Source of the DNA: Bacteroidota bacterium
Lineage (GTDB): Bacteria; Bacteroidota; Bacteroidia; Chitinophagales; Saprospiraceae
NCBI GenBank assembly: GCA_963169455.1
Contig: CAUJDW010000052.1
Coordinates: 48,985 to 112,984 of the forward strand
DNA length: 64,000 nt
Reading direction: 5' to 3'
Program-made: the position numbers and the translations under genes
The notes under the pieces: model-generated
Databases searched by the model: none
The model's input: only the letters and a program-made list of their open reading frames with translations
What the model was told of the DNA's origin: nothing
Part shown: one piece after another, positions 8,455 through 17,658 of the stretch
Position numbering within the stretch: position 1 is the first letter of the stretch
Layout of the letters: the number at the start of each line of letters is the position of its first letter

Positions 8455-9563
8455 GCCTGTTGCCTTTGGTAAGGGATTCGGATGCCGGCCTCGAAACCCT
8501 GCCCTGCGCCGGTTCGGATGTTGAACTGGCAGTCATTCCGGTAGATCAGTTGCAGCCGGTCTTTGGTGTTTTTCAGGCCGATGCCGGCGGACAGCAGGGA
8601 TTGCTCGCTGCGGGGGCTGCCCTGGCCGTCGTCGTGCACGCGCAGCAGAATGTGGAAATCGCCTTCTTTTCGGCAGCTCAGGGTGATGCGCCCTTCATCG
8701 GGGCGTTTGGAAAAGCCATGTTTAATGGCGTTTTCCACCAGAGGCTGCAGGATGAGGCTTGGAACCAGGGCGTCGAGGATTTCACTGTCGATGTCATATT
8801 CAATCCGGAGCCGGTCCTGAAACCGCACCTGTTCGATATTGAGGTAGCTTTTAATGAAATCCAGTTCGTCCCTCAGGGGCACGAGGTTGCGTTTGTCCTG
8901 GTCCAGAACCGTCCGCAACAGCTTGCCGAGTTCGGACACGATCTTCTGGGCGCCCTTTTTGTCGAACTCCATCAGCGAGGAGATGGTGTTCAGGGTGTTG
9001 AAGAGGAAATGGGGCTGCAACTGCAGGCGCAGGGCGTTGAGCTGGGCGCTGGAGAGCTGCCCTTCCACCTGAGCCAGCTCCAGTTGTTTGTCCCTGTATT
9101 TTCTGCGCAGTTCGATGGCGGTGAGAACGGCGTAAATGATCCCGAATTCTATGAGCCTGGTGATTACGGCGGCCGGCAAAACCCCGACCATGTGCCGGAC
9201 GGTGTCCATCGTCATCTCTTTCACGCCCAGGAAATGGAGGGTAGGGAAAAACAGCAGGTTGGAGATCAGTTCGTGCAGCAGGGAGAGCAGCACCCCTGCG
9301 CCGGCAATTTTCGATGCCAGCGCCAGGTTTGAACGGGGCGGCCCCGACTGGATGCGGACGGCCACGGCATATACCAGAGGCACGAGGAAAGCCCAGGTCA
9401 GGTAATTGGCCACGTAAATAAACCAGCCGCGGTCCCAGCTGAACTTATCCTGCTCATTATAGTACATCATGTACAGGTAGTTGCGCAACCCGACCAGGCT
9501 GCCGAGCGCCAGGCTCGCCAGGATCACGTAGATATATGGAATAGGTAGCTTGCGCGGACTCAT
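8451..9563 (-). CDS. LytS-type sensor histidine kinase
   Basis: A 370-residue membrane kinase. The first 150 residues contain about four hydrophobic segments (YIYVILASLALGSLVG, YVANYLTWAFLVPLVYAVAV and others) and no large extracellular domain, so the signal is probably sensed within the membrane. Residues 185-205 carry the His-kinase motif LQLQPHFLFNTLNTISSLME, with His as phosphorylation site. The ATPase domain follows with PLVENAIKHGF (N box) and DDGQG (G1 box). It is first in a two-gene operon with the LytTR regulator. A TTATTTTG box lies four bases before its ATG. Confidence 0.92.
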   Translation of the reverse strand: MSPRKLPIPYIYVILASLALGSLVGLRNYLYMMYYNEQDKFSWDRGWFIYVANYLTWAFLVPLVYAVAVRIQSGPPRSNLALASKIAGAGVLLSLLHELISNLLFFPTLHFLGVKEMTMDTVRHMVGVLPAAVITRLIEFGIIYAVLTAIELRRKYRDKQLELAQVEGQLSSAQLNALRLQLQPHFLFNTLNTISSLMEFDKKGAQKIVSELGKLLRTVLDQDKRNLVPLRDELDFIKSYLNIEQVRFQDRLRIEYDIDSEILDALVPSLILQPLVENAIKHGFSKRPDEGRITLSCRKEGDFHILLRVHDDGQGSPRSEQSLLSAGIGLKNTKDRLQLIYRNDCQFNIRTGAGQGFEAGIRIPYQRQQA

Positions 9564-9671
9564 GCCTCAAAATAATCAAAAAAGCGGCAAAACTTCGAGT
9601 GCTTTGTGCCGGATGCAGAGAAATGTGCCCAATTGATTTTACAATCCCCAAAAGCCGGTTATATTTAAAGC

Positions 9672-10415
9672 ATGCCAGATAGCCGCCAACACAGAGGCCA
9701 GCACCCCTCCGACGCCGCTCTTTTCGGGCCTGCCCAGTTGCCCAGGTTGCAGCAGGCGGTCAGTGACCTGTCATGGTTGTTGTCGAGGGGATATTCCGAA
9801 CGCTCTTCCCTGAAGCTGGTGGGCGACCGCTACCGCCTCAGCAGCAGGCAGCGCCTGGGGGTGGGCAGGTCGTCCTGCTCCCGCCAGGCGGCCTTCCGAA
9901 GAGGGGAGCACCGGCTGCCTGAGGAGGCCATGCGCGCAAATACCCTGCACATCGACGGGTTCAACCTCCTCATCACGGTGGAAAGCGCGCTCTCCGGCGG
10001 TTTCATCCTGGAAGGGGTGGATGATTGCCTGCGCGATATGGCCAGCATCCACGGGTCGTACCGCCGTGTGCTGGAAACCGAGGGCGCCATTCAACTTGCG
10101 GGGCAGGCGCTTCAGCAACTGGGTGTGGAAAGGGCCGTCTGGTGCCTCGACCGCCCCGTTTCCAACAGCGGCCGCCTTCGGCAGGCCATCCTGGATAGTG
10201 CGGCCCGGCAGGGCTGGCGCTGGGAAGTAAGCTTGCTGGACAACCCCGACACCCATTTGAAAAAAGCCCTGGAGCCGGTAGCTTCCTCCGATAGCGTCGT
10301 GCTCGACCACGCAAGCCGGTGGTTCAACCTGGCGCGCTTTATCGTTCACCAATTCGTCCCCGGGGCGCTTATTCTGCCCCTGGGCCAGCTTGCCAGAACG
10401 GAGCTTGCCTGCTGA
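9672..10415 (+). CDS. DUF434 domain-containing protein
   Basis: A 247-residue soluble protein. Residues 15-75 match the DUF434 pattern (LQQAVSDLSWLLSRGYSERSSLKLVGDRYRLSSRQR), followed by a second conserved region from about residue 88 (ANTLHIDGFNLLITVESALSGG) that normally accompanies DUF434. The IDGFN segment and the later LDRPVSNSGRL and SDSVVLDHAS motifs look like the acidic pocket of a PIN-like or Toprim-like nuclease fold; that is inference, as the family has no established function. It is divergent from the kinase operon by about 110 bases. Confidence 0.75.
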   Translation: MPDSRQHRGQHPSDAALFGPAQLPRLQQAVSDLSWLLSRGYSERSSLKLVGDRYRLSSRQRLGVGRSSCSRQAAFRRGEHRLPEEAMRANTLHIDGFNLLITVESALSGGFILEGVDDCLRDMASIHGSYRRVLETEGAIQLAGQALQQLGVERAVWCLDRPVSNSGRLRQAILDSAARQGWRWEVSLLDNPDTHLKKALEPVASSDSVVLDHASRWFNLARFIVHQFVPGALILPLGQLARTELAC

Positions 10416-10522
10416 GATGCATGCCGGAAGTGATGTAGCCGGAGCGTATTTTATTGCTGGACTTTCTCCTGCATTTTACTTAAATTTCCTAAAAGATTTT
10501 TCACTATAAAATCGATTGCCAG

Positions 10523-11023
10523 ATGTTGAGGACAGCCTTAATAACCGCATTGCTGCTCTGTTCGGCAGCCGTCGTTTTCGGGCAGAAAGCGAAGCAATCC
10601 AAAGAAGAAGCCGCCATCCAGAATGCCATTGAAATGGAGTCGAAGTATTTCTGGGCGCGGGATTTTAAAAACTGGAAAAATCAGTGGGTGCACGAGCCCT
10701 ATGTGGTGTGGTCAGCCGCTTCCAACAGCGGTGTGACCCAATATTATGGATGGGAAGCATGGGAAAACCAGGTGAAGGGGTTTTTCGGGGAAAGCCCCGA
10801 CCCGGTGCCCTACGACCCGGATGTCAAGAAGTATAATTATTTTTACCGCATTTATGGCGATGGCGCCTGGGTGTCCTTTGAGCAAAACAACAACGGCACG
10901 ATAACCCACGAGTGCCGCATTCTGGAAAAGAAAGGCGGGCAGTGGCGGATCGCCGCAGTACAGTTGTTTTTCGATGCCAACCAGCCGGCCAGTTTGTTCG
11001 GCAAAGACGTTGGGAATGAATAA
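10523..11023 (+). CDS. Secreted NTF2-like (SnoaL/DUF4440-type) protein
   Basis: A 166-residue protein with a signal peptide (MLRTALITALLLCSAAVVFGQ). The mature part has the NTF2-like cone-fold layout: an N-terminal helix (EEAAIQNAIEMESKYFWARDFKNW), a middle substrate-pocket region, and C-terminal strands (GDGAWVSFEQNNNGTITHECRILEKKGGQWRIAAVQLFF). Such proteins are often annotated as DUF4440 or SnoaL-like; some are isomerases, many only bind ligands. No catalytic residue can be assigned. It is convergent with the acyl-CoA dehydrogenase gene. Confidence 0.75.
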   Translation: MLRTALITALLLCSAAVVFGQKAKQSKEEAAIQNAIEMESKYFWARDFKNWKNQWVHEPYVVWSAASNSGVTQYYGWEAWENQVKGFFGESPDPVPYDPDVKKYNYFYRIYGDGAWVSFEQNNNGTITHECRILEKKGGQWRIAAVQLFFDANQPASLFGKDVGNE

Positions 11024-11034
11024 GCCCTGCTTTC

Positions 11035-12183
11035 TTATTCTTCCTTCAGGATTTCGCGGGAGATAACCAGTTTCTGTATTTCGGAAGTCCCTTCGCCAAT
11101 GGTGCACAGCTTGGCGTCGCGGTAGTATTTTTCGACGGGGAAGTCTTTGACGTAGCCGTAACCGCCGAATATCTGTACGGCTTCATTGGCGATCTCGACT
11201 GCTGCCTCGGAGGCGTAGTATTTGGCCATGGCGGACAATTTGGTGGTCTTCTGCCCCTGGTCTTTCATCCTGCCGGCCTGGCGGGTGAGCAGTTCCGCCG
11301 CCTCTATTTTGGTAGCCATATCAGCAAGTTTGAAGCTTATGGCCTGGAAAGAAGCGATGGGTTTTCCGAACTGCTGGCGCTCCTGGGCGTACCTGACGGC
11401 CGCTTCGTAAGCGCCTTTGGCGATGCCCATGGAAAGAGCTGCGATGGAAATGCGCCCTCCGTCGAGCACCTGCATGGCCTGGATGAAGCCTTCGCCTTCC
11501 CGCCCCAGCACCTGGCTTTTGTGCACCCGGCAGTTGTTAAAAATGAGTTCGGTAGTTTCCGAAGCCCGCATGCCCAGTTTGTTCTCCTTTTTGCCTGCCG
11601 AAAAGCCGGGCGTGCCTTTCTCGATCACGAAGGCAGTCATGCCGCGGCTGTCGAGGAGTTCCCCGGTACGCGCCACCACGACGGCAACCTTGCCCGACAA
11701 GCCATGGGTAATGAAGTTTTTGGCGCCGTTGATGACGAAATAGTCCCCGTCCTTTTCTGCCGTGGTGGCCATTCGGCCGGCATCGCTGCCCGTATTGGGC
11801 TCGGTGAGCCCCCAGGCTCCGATCCATTTTCCCGTAGCGAGCAGGGGCAGGTATTTTTCCTTCTGCGTTTCGTTTCCGAAAAGGAGGATGTGGTTGGTGC
11901 ACAGGGAATTATGTGCAGCCACGGAAAGCCCGATGGCGCCGCATACCCTGGCTATTTCTTCGATGATGGTAATGTATTCCTGGTAATTCAGGCCGGCCCC
12001 ATGGTAGCGCTCGGGCACCAGGGCGCCCAGAAAACCATATTCGCCCATGCGTTGGAAAAGTTCAACGGGAAAATACTGGGTTTCGTCCCATTCCATGACG
12101 TGGGGCCTGATGTGCAGCTCGGCGAAATCCCTGGCGCTTTCCTTGATCAGAGTGAGGTCGTGGTGCATTGTTCCTGCTGCCAT
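11035..12183 (-). CDS. Acyl-CoA dehydrogenase, short-chain type
   Basis: A 382-residue FAD enzyme for the alpha-beta oxidation of acyl-CoA, passing electrons to ETF. Family signatures are visible: GAWGLTEPNTGSDAGRMATTA (flavin and substrate contacts), the middle beta-domain, and the C-terminal IFGGYGYVKDFPVEKYYRDAKLCTIGEGTSEIQ, whose Glu in GEGTSE is the position of the catalytic base in short-chain and butyryl-CoA dehydrogenases. Length is normal. A second ATG six codons in (MHHDLTLIKE) is an alternative start. Exact chain-length preference cannot be read from sequence. Confidence 0.93.
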   Translation of the reverse strand: MAAGTMHHDLTLIKESARDFAELHIRPHVMEWDETQYFPVELFQRMGEYGFLGALVPERYHGAGLNYQEYITIIEEIARVCGAIGLSVAAHNSLCTNHILLFGNETQKEKYLPLLATGKWIGAWGLTEPNTGSDAGRMATTAEKDGDYFVINGAKNFITHGLSGKVAVVVARTGELLDSRGMTAFVIEKGTPGFSAGKKENKLGMRASETTELIFNNCRVHKSQVLGREGEGFIQAMQVLDGGRISIAALSMGIAKGAYEAAVRYAQERQQFGKPIASFQAISFKLADMATKIEAAELLTRQAGRMKDQGQKTTKLSAMAKYYASEAAVEIANEAVQIFGGYGYVKDFPVEKYYRDAKLCTIGEGTSEIQKLVISREILKEE

Positions 12184-12227
12184 GGGTTGAAGTTTTTGTT
12201 GAACAACGGTTGAGAGGGGCGAAAGGT

Positions 12228-13370
12228 TCAGGGCCTGGCCGAACTCGTCTCGGTGGTAAAGCCCATCGATTGTTTTATTTTGTAGTAGATTTCCGTATTA
12301 TCGTAAATGCCGGTGAAGAGGGATTCGGTTGGGCCGTAGGCAAAGACCGGCACCATGGCTGCTGTATGCCCGTTGGTGGTGAACCTGGCCTCCACGGCGT
12401 TCATTCCGGAACCGGGGTTGAGGGCCAGCCCGCCGGATTCATGGTCGCCCGTGACGATGACCAGGGTTTGCCCGTCTTTTTTGGCATAATTGAGGGCGGC
12501 CGCCACGGCCCTGTCGAAATCCAGCATTTCCTCGATGACGAGCCGCCCGTCGTTGGCATGCCCGCCCCAGTCGATCTGGGAGCCTTCCACCATCAGGAAA
12601 AAGCCTTTGCTGCTCCTTTTTTCCAGAAAAGCGCAGGCCATTTTCAGGGCAGTGGGCAGATAATCCCGCCCGGCAACTGCGGGCAGGGGGTGTTTGTCCG
12701 CCGTGAAATAGGCAAAATTCCGTTTCCCGGTCAGATAAATATCCCGGAGCTCTTCCCTGGAATAATCGCTTACCTGATAACCCTTTTCCTGGAGCTTTGC
12801 ATAGAGATCCAGGTTGTCTTTTTCCCTGCGGTCGAAATAGCGCTTGCCGCCGCCGATGATCAGGTCCACTTCTGTTTTAAGAATATCCTCTGCGATATCC
12901 TCATACAGGATGCGCATGGGCTGGTGGGCGATAAAGGAAGCCGGCGTGGCATGCACGATAGTGGCCGTGGCGATCAGCCCTGTTGCATAACCCCGGGCTT
13001 CTGCTTCTTCCAGGATAGTATAACAAGGCACCGTATCGGCATTTACCCCGATGGCGCCGTTGTAGGTCTTTTGCCCGCAGGAAAAGGCCGTGGCCCCGGC
13101 GGCCGAATCCGTGATCAGGTCATTGGCGGAAGTGGGTTTGTGCAGCCCAATAGCGGTGAACTGCTCCAGGGCAAGCTTGTTATTATTGGAGTAGAGCGCC
13201 GCAGATATCTGCGCCAGCCCCATGCCGTCGCCAATGAGCAGGATCACGTTTTTCACCGGAGGCTGACGGGAAGAATGTTGCATTGCAGGAGCCGGCGCTT
13301 CCTGTACCTTGCATCCGGCGCCCAGAATCATTGTCATTAAAAGTGCACTCCAGATGGTGCGAACAGGCAT
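12228..13370 (-). CDS. Alkaline phosphatase, lipoprotein form
   Basis: A 380-residue metalloenzyme releasing phosphate from monoesters in the periplasm or at the surface. The frame opens at a TTG at 13400, but the ATG at 13370 puts a lipoprotein signal at the N-terminus (WSALLMTMILGAGC). PhoA-family motifs are clear: VILLIGDGMGLAQ (metal Asp), TDSAAGATAFSCG (nucleophile Ser in DSAAGAT), HATPASFIAH, MVEGSQIDWGGHAND and VTGDHESGGLAL (metal ligands). The length is shorter than E. coli PhoA but usual for this branch. Confidence 0.93.
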   Translation of the reverse strand: MPVRTIWSALLMTMILGAGCKVQEAPAPAMQHSSRQPPVKNVILLIGDGMGLAQISAALYSNNNKLALEQFTAIGLHKPTSANDLITDSAAGATAFSCGQKTYNGAIGVNADTVPCYTILEEAEARGYATGLIATATIVHATPASFIAHQPMRILYEDIAEDILKTEVDLIIGGGKRYFDRREKDNLDLYAKLQEKGYQVSDYSREELRDIYLTGKRNFAYFTADKHPLPAVAGRDYLPTALKMACAFLEKRSSKGFFLMVEGSQIDWGGHANDGRLVIEEMLDFDRAVAAALNYAKKDGQTLVIVTGDHESGGLALNPGSGMNAVEARFTTNGHTAAMVPVFAYGPTESLFTGIYDNTEIYYKIKQSMGFTTETSSARP

Positions 13371-13529
13371 GTGCGATAAGATTTTGTAGCCGCTTTCCAA
13401 AACAGGCGTGATATTACGGATTTTCCTCGTGCTATAAAATTAATTTGTTTCCAAAAACTTTGTTCAAAATAATATTCCTTTTAACGCGATTTTAAGCCCC
13501 TGTGTCTGGAATATTATTTTGTTTTGGTA

Positions 13530-13537
13530 TAATTTTG
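13530..13537 (+). promoter_or_regulatory. -7 element upstream of the CotH-like gene
   Basis: TAATTTTG matches TAnnTTTG and lies 42 bases before the preferred ATG. No convincing -33 box is seen at 19 bases. Confidence 0.3.
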
Positions 13538-13579
13538 TGCCGTAATTCAGTTGAATGTTTTAAAACACAGTATACCGAC

Positions 13580-14686
13580 ATGAACATGGCTATCCGAAAT
13601 TTAATAATTGCCATTGCTCTGCTGTTGGCTGCCGGCGAAGCAGGCGCCCAGCAGGAAGGCTCCATTTTCGACGAGTTCCTGAAGGCAGGCGAGGTGGTTG
13701 AAATAGAAATTGAAGCCCCTCTGGGTGAACTGGTCGAGAACCGCCGCATGGAAGAGGCCGTTCAGGCCCGCTTTACTTACAAAAACCAGCGCGGGCAACG
13801 GCAAGGTTACAACATCGAACTGAGCCAAAGGGGCAAATACCGCCGCAGGATTTGCGGCTTTCCGCCACTCGCACTCAATTTTTCCAAGCAGGAACTCCGG
13901 GATGAAGGGCTCATCGCCAAATATGACAAACTCAAGCTGGTCACGCATTGCCTGGATGATAAAGAAGCCGGTGAAAATATCGTCCTCAGGGAGTACCTGG
14001 CCTATAAAATGTACAGCGAACTCACGCCGCAAAGCTACCGGGTGCAACTGGCCAGGATCACCTACCTGGATTCCGGGGGAGAGATGAACCGCATCCGCCG
14101 CTATGGCTTCATTATTGAGGATACGGATGAGATGGCGCACCGCCTGGGAGGCTCGGAATGCGAAGACTGCATCAACCCGCCCGATTCAGCCATTGAGGCC
14201 TCTGCGGAGAACCTCCTTTCCGTTTTCCAGTACATGATCAGCAATACGGACTGGAGCTTGTCCATGGCCCGCAATATAAAGTTCGTCGCTCTTGCAGAGG
14301 GGGGAAGGCTCATCCCCGTGCCTTTCGACTTCGACTTTTCCGGTTTCGTCGATGCTTCCTATGCGCTGCCCAATGCGGATTACGGGCAGGTTTCCGTTAA
14401 ACAGCGGATTTTTCTCGGCATGCCCGCCAGCCGGGCCGTGCTGGAGGAAAACCTGAGGTTCATCATCGGCAAAAAGGAACGCCTGCTCGAAATGGCCCGC
14501 GAGTGCAAATTGCTGAACTGGGAAGCCCGCGCAGCCTGCCAGGACTTCCTGAACTCCTTCTTCCTGGAAGCGGAACAGATTTTATCCGGAACGGACAGGG
14601 GCGGGGAATCCCCCCTTTTACAGCAGGCCCTGGGCGCCAGGCCTTCCGGCGCCGTCACGCCATCCGAAAAAACGCCGGGAAAATAA
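13580..14686 (+). CDS. Secreted protein of unknown function, distant CotH-kinase-like pattern
   Basis: A 368-residue exported protein. A GTG at 13502 would give a longer form, but the ATG at 13580 starts a clean signal peptide (MAIRNLIIAIALLLAAGEAGAQ) and lies after the predicted promoter. The mature protein has an early strand-rich domain (EVVEIEIEAPLGELVENRR), then KLKLVTHCLDDKEAGENIVLREYLAYKMYSELTPQSYRVQLARITY and, near the end, LIPVPFDFDFSGFVDASYA. The order of a Lys-containing strand, a LREYLAYKMY helix and a DFDFSG motif recalls atypical CotH kinases. That assignment is inference; no family is certain. Confidence 0.6.
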   Translation: MNMAIRNLIIAIALLLAAGEAGAQQEGSIFDEFLKAGEVVEIEIEAPLGELVENRRMEEAVQARFTYKNQRGQRQGYNIELSQRGKYRRRICGFPPLALNFSKQELRDEGLIAKYDKLKLVTHCLDDKEAGENIVLREYLAYKMYSELTPQSYRVQLARITYLDSGGEMNRIRRYGFIIEDTDEMAHRLGGSECEDCINPPDSAIEASAENLLSVFQYMISNTDWSLSMARNIKFVALAEGGRLIPVPFDFDFSGFVDASYALPNADYGQVSVKQRIFLGMPASRAVLEENLRFIIGKKERLLEMARECKLLNWEARAACQDFLNSFFLEAEQILSGTDRGGESPLLQQALGARPSGAVTPSEKTPGK

Positions 14687-14693
14687 AGATGCT

Positions 14694-15560
14694 TCAGGAA
14701 TCAAAGCGCTGAACGATTCGCTTCACCGACTGGCTGTAACCGCCTCCGAAAAGGTTGACGTGCACCAGCAGATAATAGAGCTGGTAAATGTCCAGCCTGT
14801 CTTCCAGGCCAGGCGCCGTGGGAAAGTGCTCCCGGTAGGCCTGGTAAAAGGCCGGGCCGAACCCTCCGAAAAGGCGGGACATCGCGAGGTCCATTTCCCG
14901 GTGTGCATAACAAACGGAAGGGTCGATCAGGGCGGCTTTCCCGCCCGGGCCAACGAGGAAGTTGCCGCTCCAGAGGTCGCCGTGAATCAGGGCAGGAGGT
15001 TCTTCGGGGCAGATATCCGGTATCTTTTTAAAAAGGGCCTCGAACTGGCGCCCGGCGGCATCCCATAACCGGTGCTGCGAAAGGGCGAGGCGAAGCTGCG
15101 GCATCAAACGCTCACCGACATAAAAATCCGCCCATTTGCCATGGCGCCGGTTACTTTGAGCCAGGCTGCCGATAAAATTGTCGGAGTCCAGCCCGAACAG
15201 GGTTGCGGAATGCCGGTGCAGGGCAGCCAATGCCGCCCCGAACGATTCCCAAAAGCGGGGCGCCGGCGGGCTTTGAGGCAGGTATTCCAACAGCAGGAAG
15301 GCAAAACCTTCTGCCTGCCCCCTGCCGAGGATACAGGGCGCCCGCACGGCCTGGCTTTGGGCCAGCAACTCCAGGCCGCAGGCCTCGGCCTCAAACATGG
15401 CCGCAGCCTCCGGCCGGCTGTCCATCTTCATAAATACCGGCCCTTCCGGCGTTTTCAGCAACCTGGCTTCGCTGATGTCACCGCCGCCTACGGCAACGCT
15501 CCCCAGGACGGAGCGCCCCAAAAGCTGGGAACAGGCGCTGCGGACCGCATCGGGAAGCAT
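14694..15560 (-). CDS. Fructosamine kinase family protein
   Basis: A 288-residue small-molecule kinase with the aminoglycoside-phosphotransferase-like fold, expected to phosphorylate fructosamines or ribulosamines on glycated proteins or amino acids, a glycation-repair step. Visible motifs are VGGGDISEARLLKT (nucleotide loop), FMKMD (ATP Lys), LLLEYL, the catalytic loop ALIHGDLWSGNFLV and the metal motif AALIDPSVCYAHREMDLAM. A GTG at 15566 overlaps the regulator's stop; the ATG at 15560 lies two bases after it, and either start implies translational coupling. It is third in an operon with a LytTR kinase and regulator. Confidence 0.9.
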   Translation of the reverse strand: MLPDAVRSACSQLLGRSVLGSVAVGGGDISEARLLKTPEGPVFMKMDSRPEAAAMFEAEACGLELLAQSQAVRAPCILGRGQAEGFAFLLLEYLPQSPPAPRFWESFGAALAALHRHSATLFGLDSDNFIGSLAQSNRRHGKWADFYVGERLMPQLRLALSQHRLWDAAGRQFEALFKKIPDICPEEPPALIHGDLWSGNFLVGPGGKAALIDPSVCYAHREMDLAMSRLFGGFGPAFYQAYREHFPTAPGLEDRLDIYQLYYLLVHVNLFGGGYSQSVKRIVQRFDS

Positions 15561-15562
15561 GT

Positions 15563-16291
15563 TCACAGCCTGTTTCTGTTGACGAGGTCCAGTAGCTCGT
15601 CGCGGTAGTTCTTGCCGATCGGCAGGTGTTTGGGTTGGTTCTTTTCCATCACTTCCACCATGTTGCCCACGATGGCCTCAATCTTGTTGACGTTTACGAT
15701 GTAGGAGCGGTGAATGCGGCGGAACAGCCCCGGAGGCAGTTTTTCCTCCAGGCTTTTCATCGTCTGCAGCGTAATGACCCGGCTGTTTTCCATACGAATG
15801 ATCACGTAATCCTTCAGCCCTTCGATGTAAACGATTTCGGGGAAGTTGACTTTTACCAGCTTTTTGTCGGCCTTTACAAAGATATAATCGGGCTCGCTTT
15901 CTTCTCCAGCGGGCGGAGCAGCTTCTTTGCGTTGCAGCCCGATCTGCTCGACGGCTTTGTTTACCGCCTTCATGAAGCGTTCAAGGGAAATAGGCTTCAG
16001 CAGGTAGTCCAGCGCATTGAGTTCAAACCCCTCGATGGCGTAATTGGGATAGGCCGTTGTGAAAACCACGAGCGGGGGTTTGGCCAGGGTCTTCAAAAAG
16101 TCAACGCCGGTGAGCTGCGGCATCTGGATGTCCAGGAACATAAGGTCGATATCGTGGGCCTTTAGCGCTTCATTGGCCTCCAGCGCGTTGTTGCACTTCT
16201 GTACCAGGTTGAGTTCCGGGATCTTTTCGATGTAGGTTTCCAAAACATCCTGAGCCAGAGGCTCGTCATCGACGATAATTACATTGATCAT
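15563..16291 (-). CDS. LytTR-family response regulator
   Basis: A 242-residue regulator. The receiver has Asp8/Asp9 and phosphoacceptor Asp54 in LMFLDIQMPQLTGVDF, with FTTAYPNYAIEGF and YLLKP later. The LytTR domain occupies about residues 135-240 (IFVKADKKLVKVNFPEIVYIEGLKDYVIIR, RRIHRSYIVNVNKIEAI). It follows its kinase by 17 bases and abuts the fructosamine kinase. It is clearly distinct from the regulator at 7.7-8.5 kb, so the window holds two independent LytTR systems. Confidence 0.93.
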   Translation of the reverse strand: MINVIIVDDEPLAQDVLETYIEKIPELNLVQKCNNALEANEALKAHDIDLMFLDIQMPQLTGVDFLKTLAKPPLVVFTTAYPNYAIEGFELNALDYLLKPISLERFMKAVNKAVEQIGLQRKEAAPPAGEESEPDYIFVKADKKLVKVNFPEIVYIEGLKDYVIIRMENSRVITLQTMKSLEEKLPPGLFRRIHRSYIVNVNKIEAIVGNMVEVMEKNQPKHLPIGKNYRDELLDLVNRNRL

Positions 16292-16308
16292 AACAGGTTG
16301 TTTATGAA

Positions 16309-17373
16309 TTAGTTGTCAAGGTTTATGTGCAGGTCGACCGCATAGGACCTGGGCGAATCTTCGATGTCCAGCTGGTATTGGTTGGGGTACAGCAGGTTGA
16401 GCCTCCGGTGGATATTGACCAGCCCGATGCCGCCGCTGGGGCGGCTGTCCTGCCGGGGTGGCGTGTCCGCCTTGCTGTTCTCGATGAAGAAGTGGACCTG
16501 GTTCTGGTCTACCTGGAGTTTCATATTGACGAAACCTTTCGTGATATGGTTGCTCAGCCCGTGTTTGAAACTGTTCTCCAGAAAAGGGATGAACATCAGG
16601 GGGGCGATCTTCTGCTCGCGGACTTCCCCTTCCACTTCAAAGGTGATCTCCACGTTTTTGCCCTGCCGAAGGCGCTCCAGGTCCAGGTAATTGCGGATGT
16701 AGTTGACCTCCTTGCTCAGGGGCACCCTTTTTTCGTTGCACTCATAGAGCATATAACGCATCATTTCGGAGAGCTTCAGCACGATTTCCGGGGCCTGGTC
16801 CGACTTCTTCAGGGTCAGGGCATAGAGGTTGTTCAGGGTGTTGAACAGGAAGTGGGGGTTGATCTGGGACTTCAGGAAGCGCAGTTCGGACTGCATGGTC
16901 TGGGTCTGCAGTTCCTGTTTTTCCCGGAGGTGGCGGGCCCAGTCGGTGATGATCTTGAAAATAGTGGAAGAACCGGCGATCAGGAAGGTGACCAGGAAAT
17001 ACCAGTTCATATTGCTGAGCAGGTTGGCCTGGGCATCGGGGTGGCTGGAAAATTTCAGGTACAGGGCCAGCACTTTCAGCGGGGTGATGATGAGGGTGGC
17101 GGCGATCAGCAGCCCGCAATAGGTCAGAAAGCGCTTTTTGGTCAGGTAGTTGGGGATGAGGTAGAAGAGGTTGAAATACACGATAAGCCCGTAAAAGAAA
17201 AGGTTGATCAGCTCATTGGTCAGGGTGAAAAACAGGCCCTGCCCCGCGCCTTCTTCAAAAATGGCCATCAGTATCAGGAGAACCAGCCAGAACAGGGAAT
17301 GGTAAACCACCCTCCTGGTCAGGAAGCTGAACATGCGCCCGGTGGGTTTGTCTTTTCGGATCAGTGTATCCAT
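16309..17373 (-). CDS. LytS-type sensor histidine kinase
   Basis: A 354-residue membrane kinase. The frame is open from a TTG at 17403, but the ATG at 17373 follows an A/G-rich stretch and is preferred. About four membrane segments lie in residues 20-150 (VYHSLFWLVLLILMAIF, LINLFFYGLIVYFNLFYLI, TYCGLLIAATLIITPLKVLALYL and WYFLVTFLIAGSSTIF). The His-kinase motif LKSQINPHFLFNTLNNLYALT follows, and the ATPase domain has PFLENSFKHGL and GGIGLVNIHRRL. There is no extracellular sensor domain. It heads the operon with the regulator and fructosamine kinase. Confidence 0.92.
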   Translation of the reverse strand: MDTLIRKDKPTGRMFSFLTRRVVYHSLFWLVLLILMAIFEEGAGQGLFFTLTNELINLFFYGLIVYFNLFYLIPNYLTKKRFLTYCGLLIAATLIITPLKVLALYLKFSSHPDAQANLLSNMNWYFLVTFLIAGSSTIFKIITDWARHLREKQELQTQTMQSELRFLKSQINPHFLFNTLNNLYALTLKKSDQAPEIVLKLSEMMRYMLYECNEKRVPLSKEVNYIRNYLDLERLRQGKNVEITFEVEGEVREQKIAPLMFIPFLENSFKHGLSNHITKGFVNMKLQVDQNQVHFFIENSKADTPPRQDSRPSGGIGLVNIHRRLNLLYPNQYQLDIEDSPRSYAVDLHINLDN

Positions 17374-17563
17374 TTTTCTTCTTCCTGCGGGATAATTGCC
17401 CAAGCCAAAATAGTAAATATTAGCATGGCCTCTAAATTTTCCTGCAGCCTAAAGTTAAACCGGCGCTGGAAGTGGGGTGAAATAATTTAGACAAGCCCCG
17501 CCTGCTATTCGGCGTGAGCGGCTATTATTCCCTTCCTATGGAAGCAAAAAAGGCCAGGATTTG

Positions 17564-17571
17564 TACATTTG
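17564..17571 (+). promoter_or_regulatory. -7 element upstream of folE
   Basis: TACATTTG matches TAnnTTTG and lies 87 bases before the folE ATG, in the 285-base gap after the divergent kinase. The rest of the gap shows nothing else I can name. Confidence 0.3.
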
Positions 17572-17658
17572 TGCTTTCGGTTTGGGCGGCTCCCTCAACT
17601 ACTGGCTGCGCCGGCTGTTATATCTGGGTAATTTCGTCCAATTAGACAACTGACTTTC

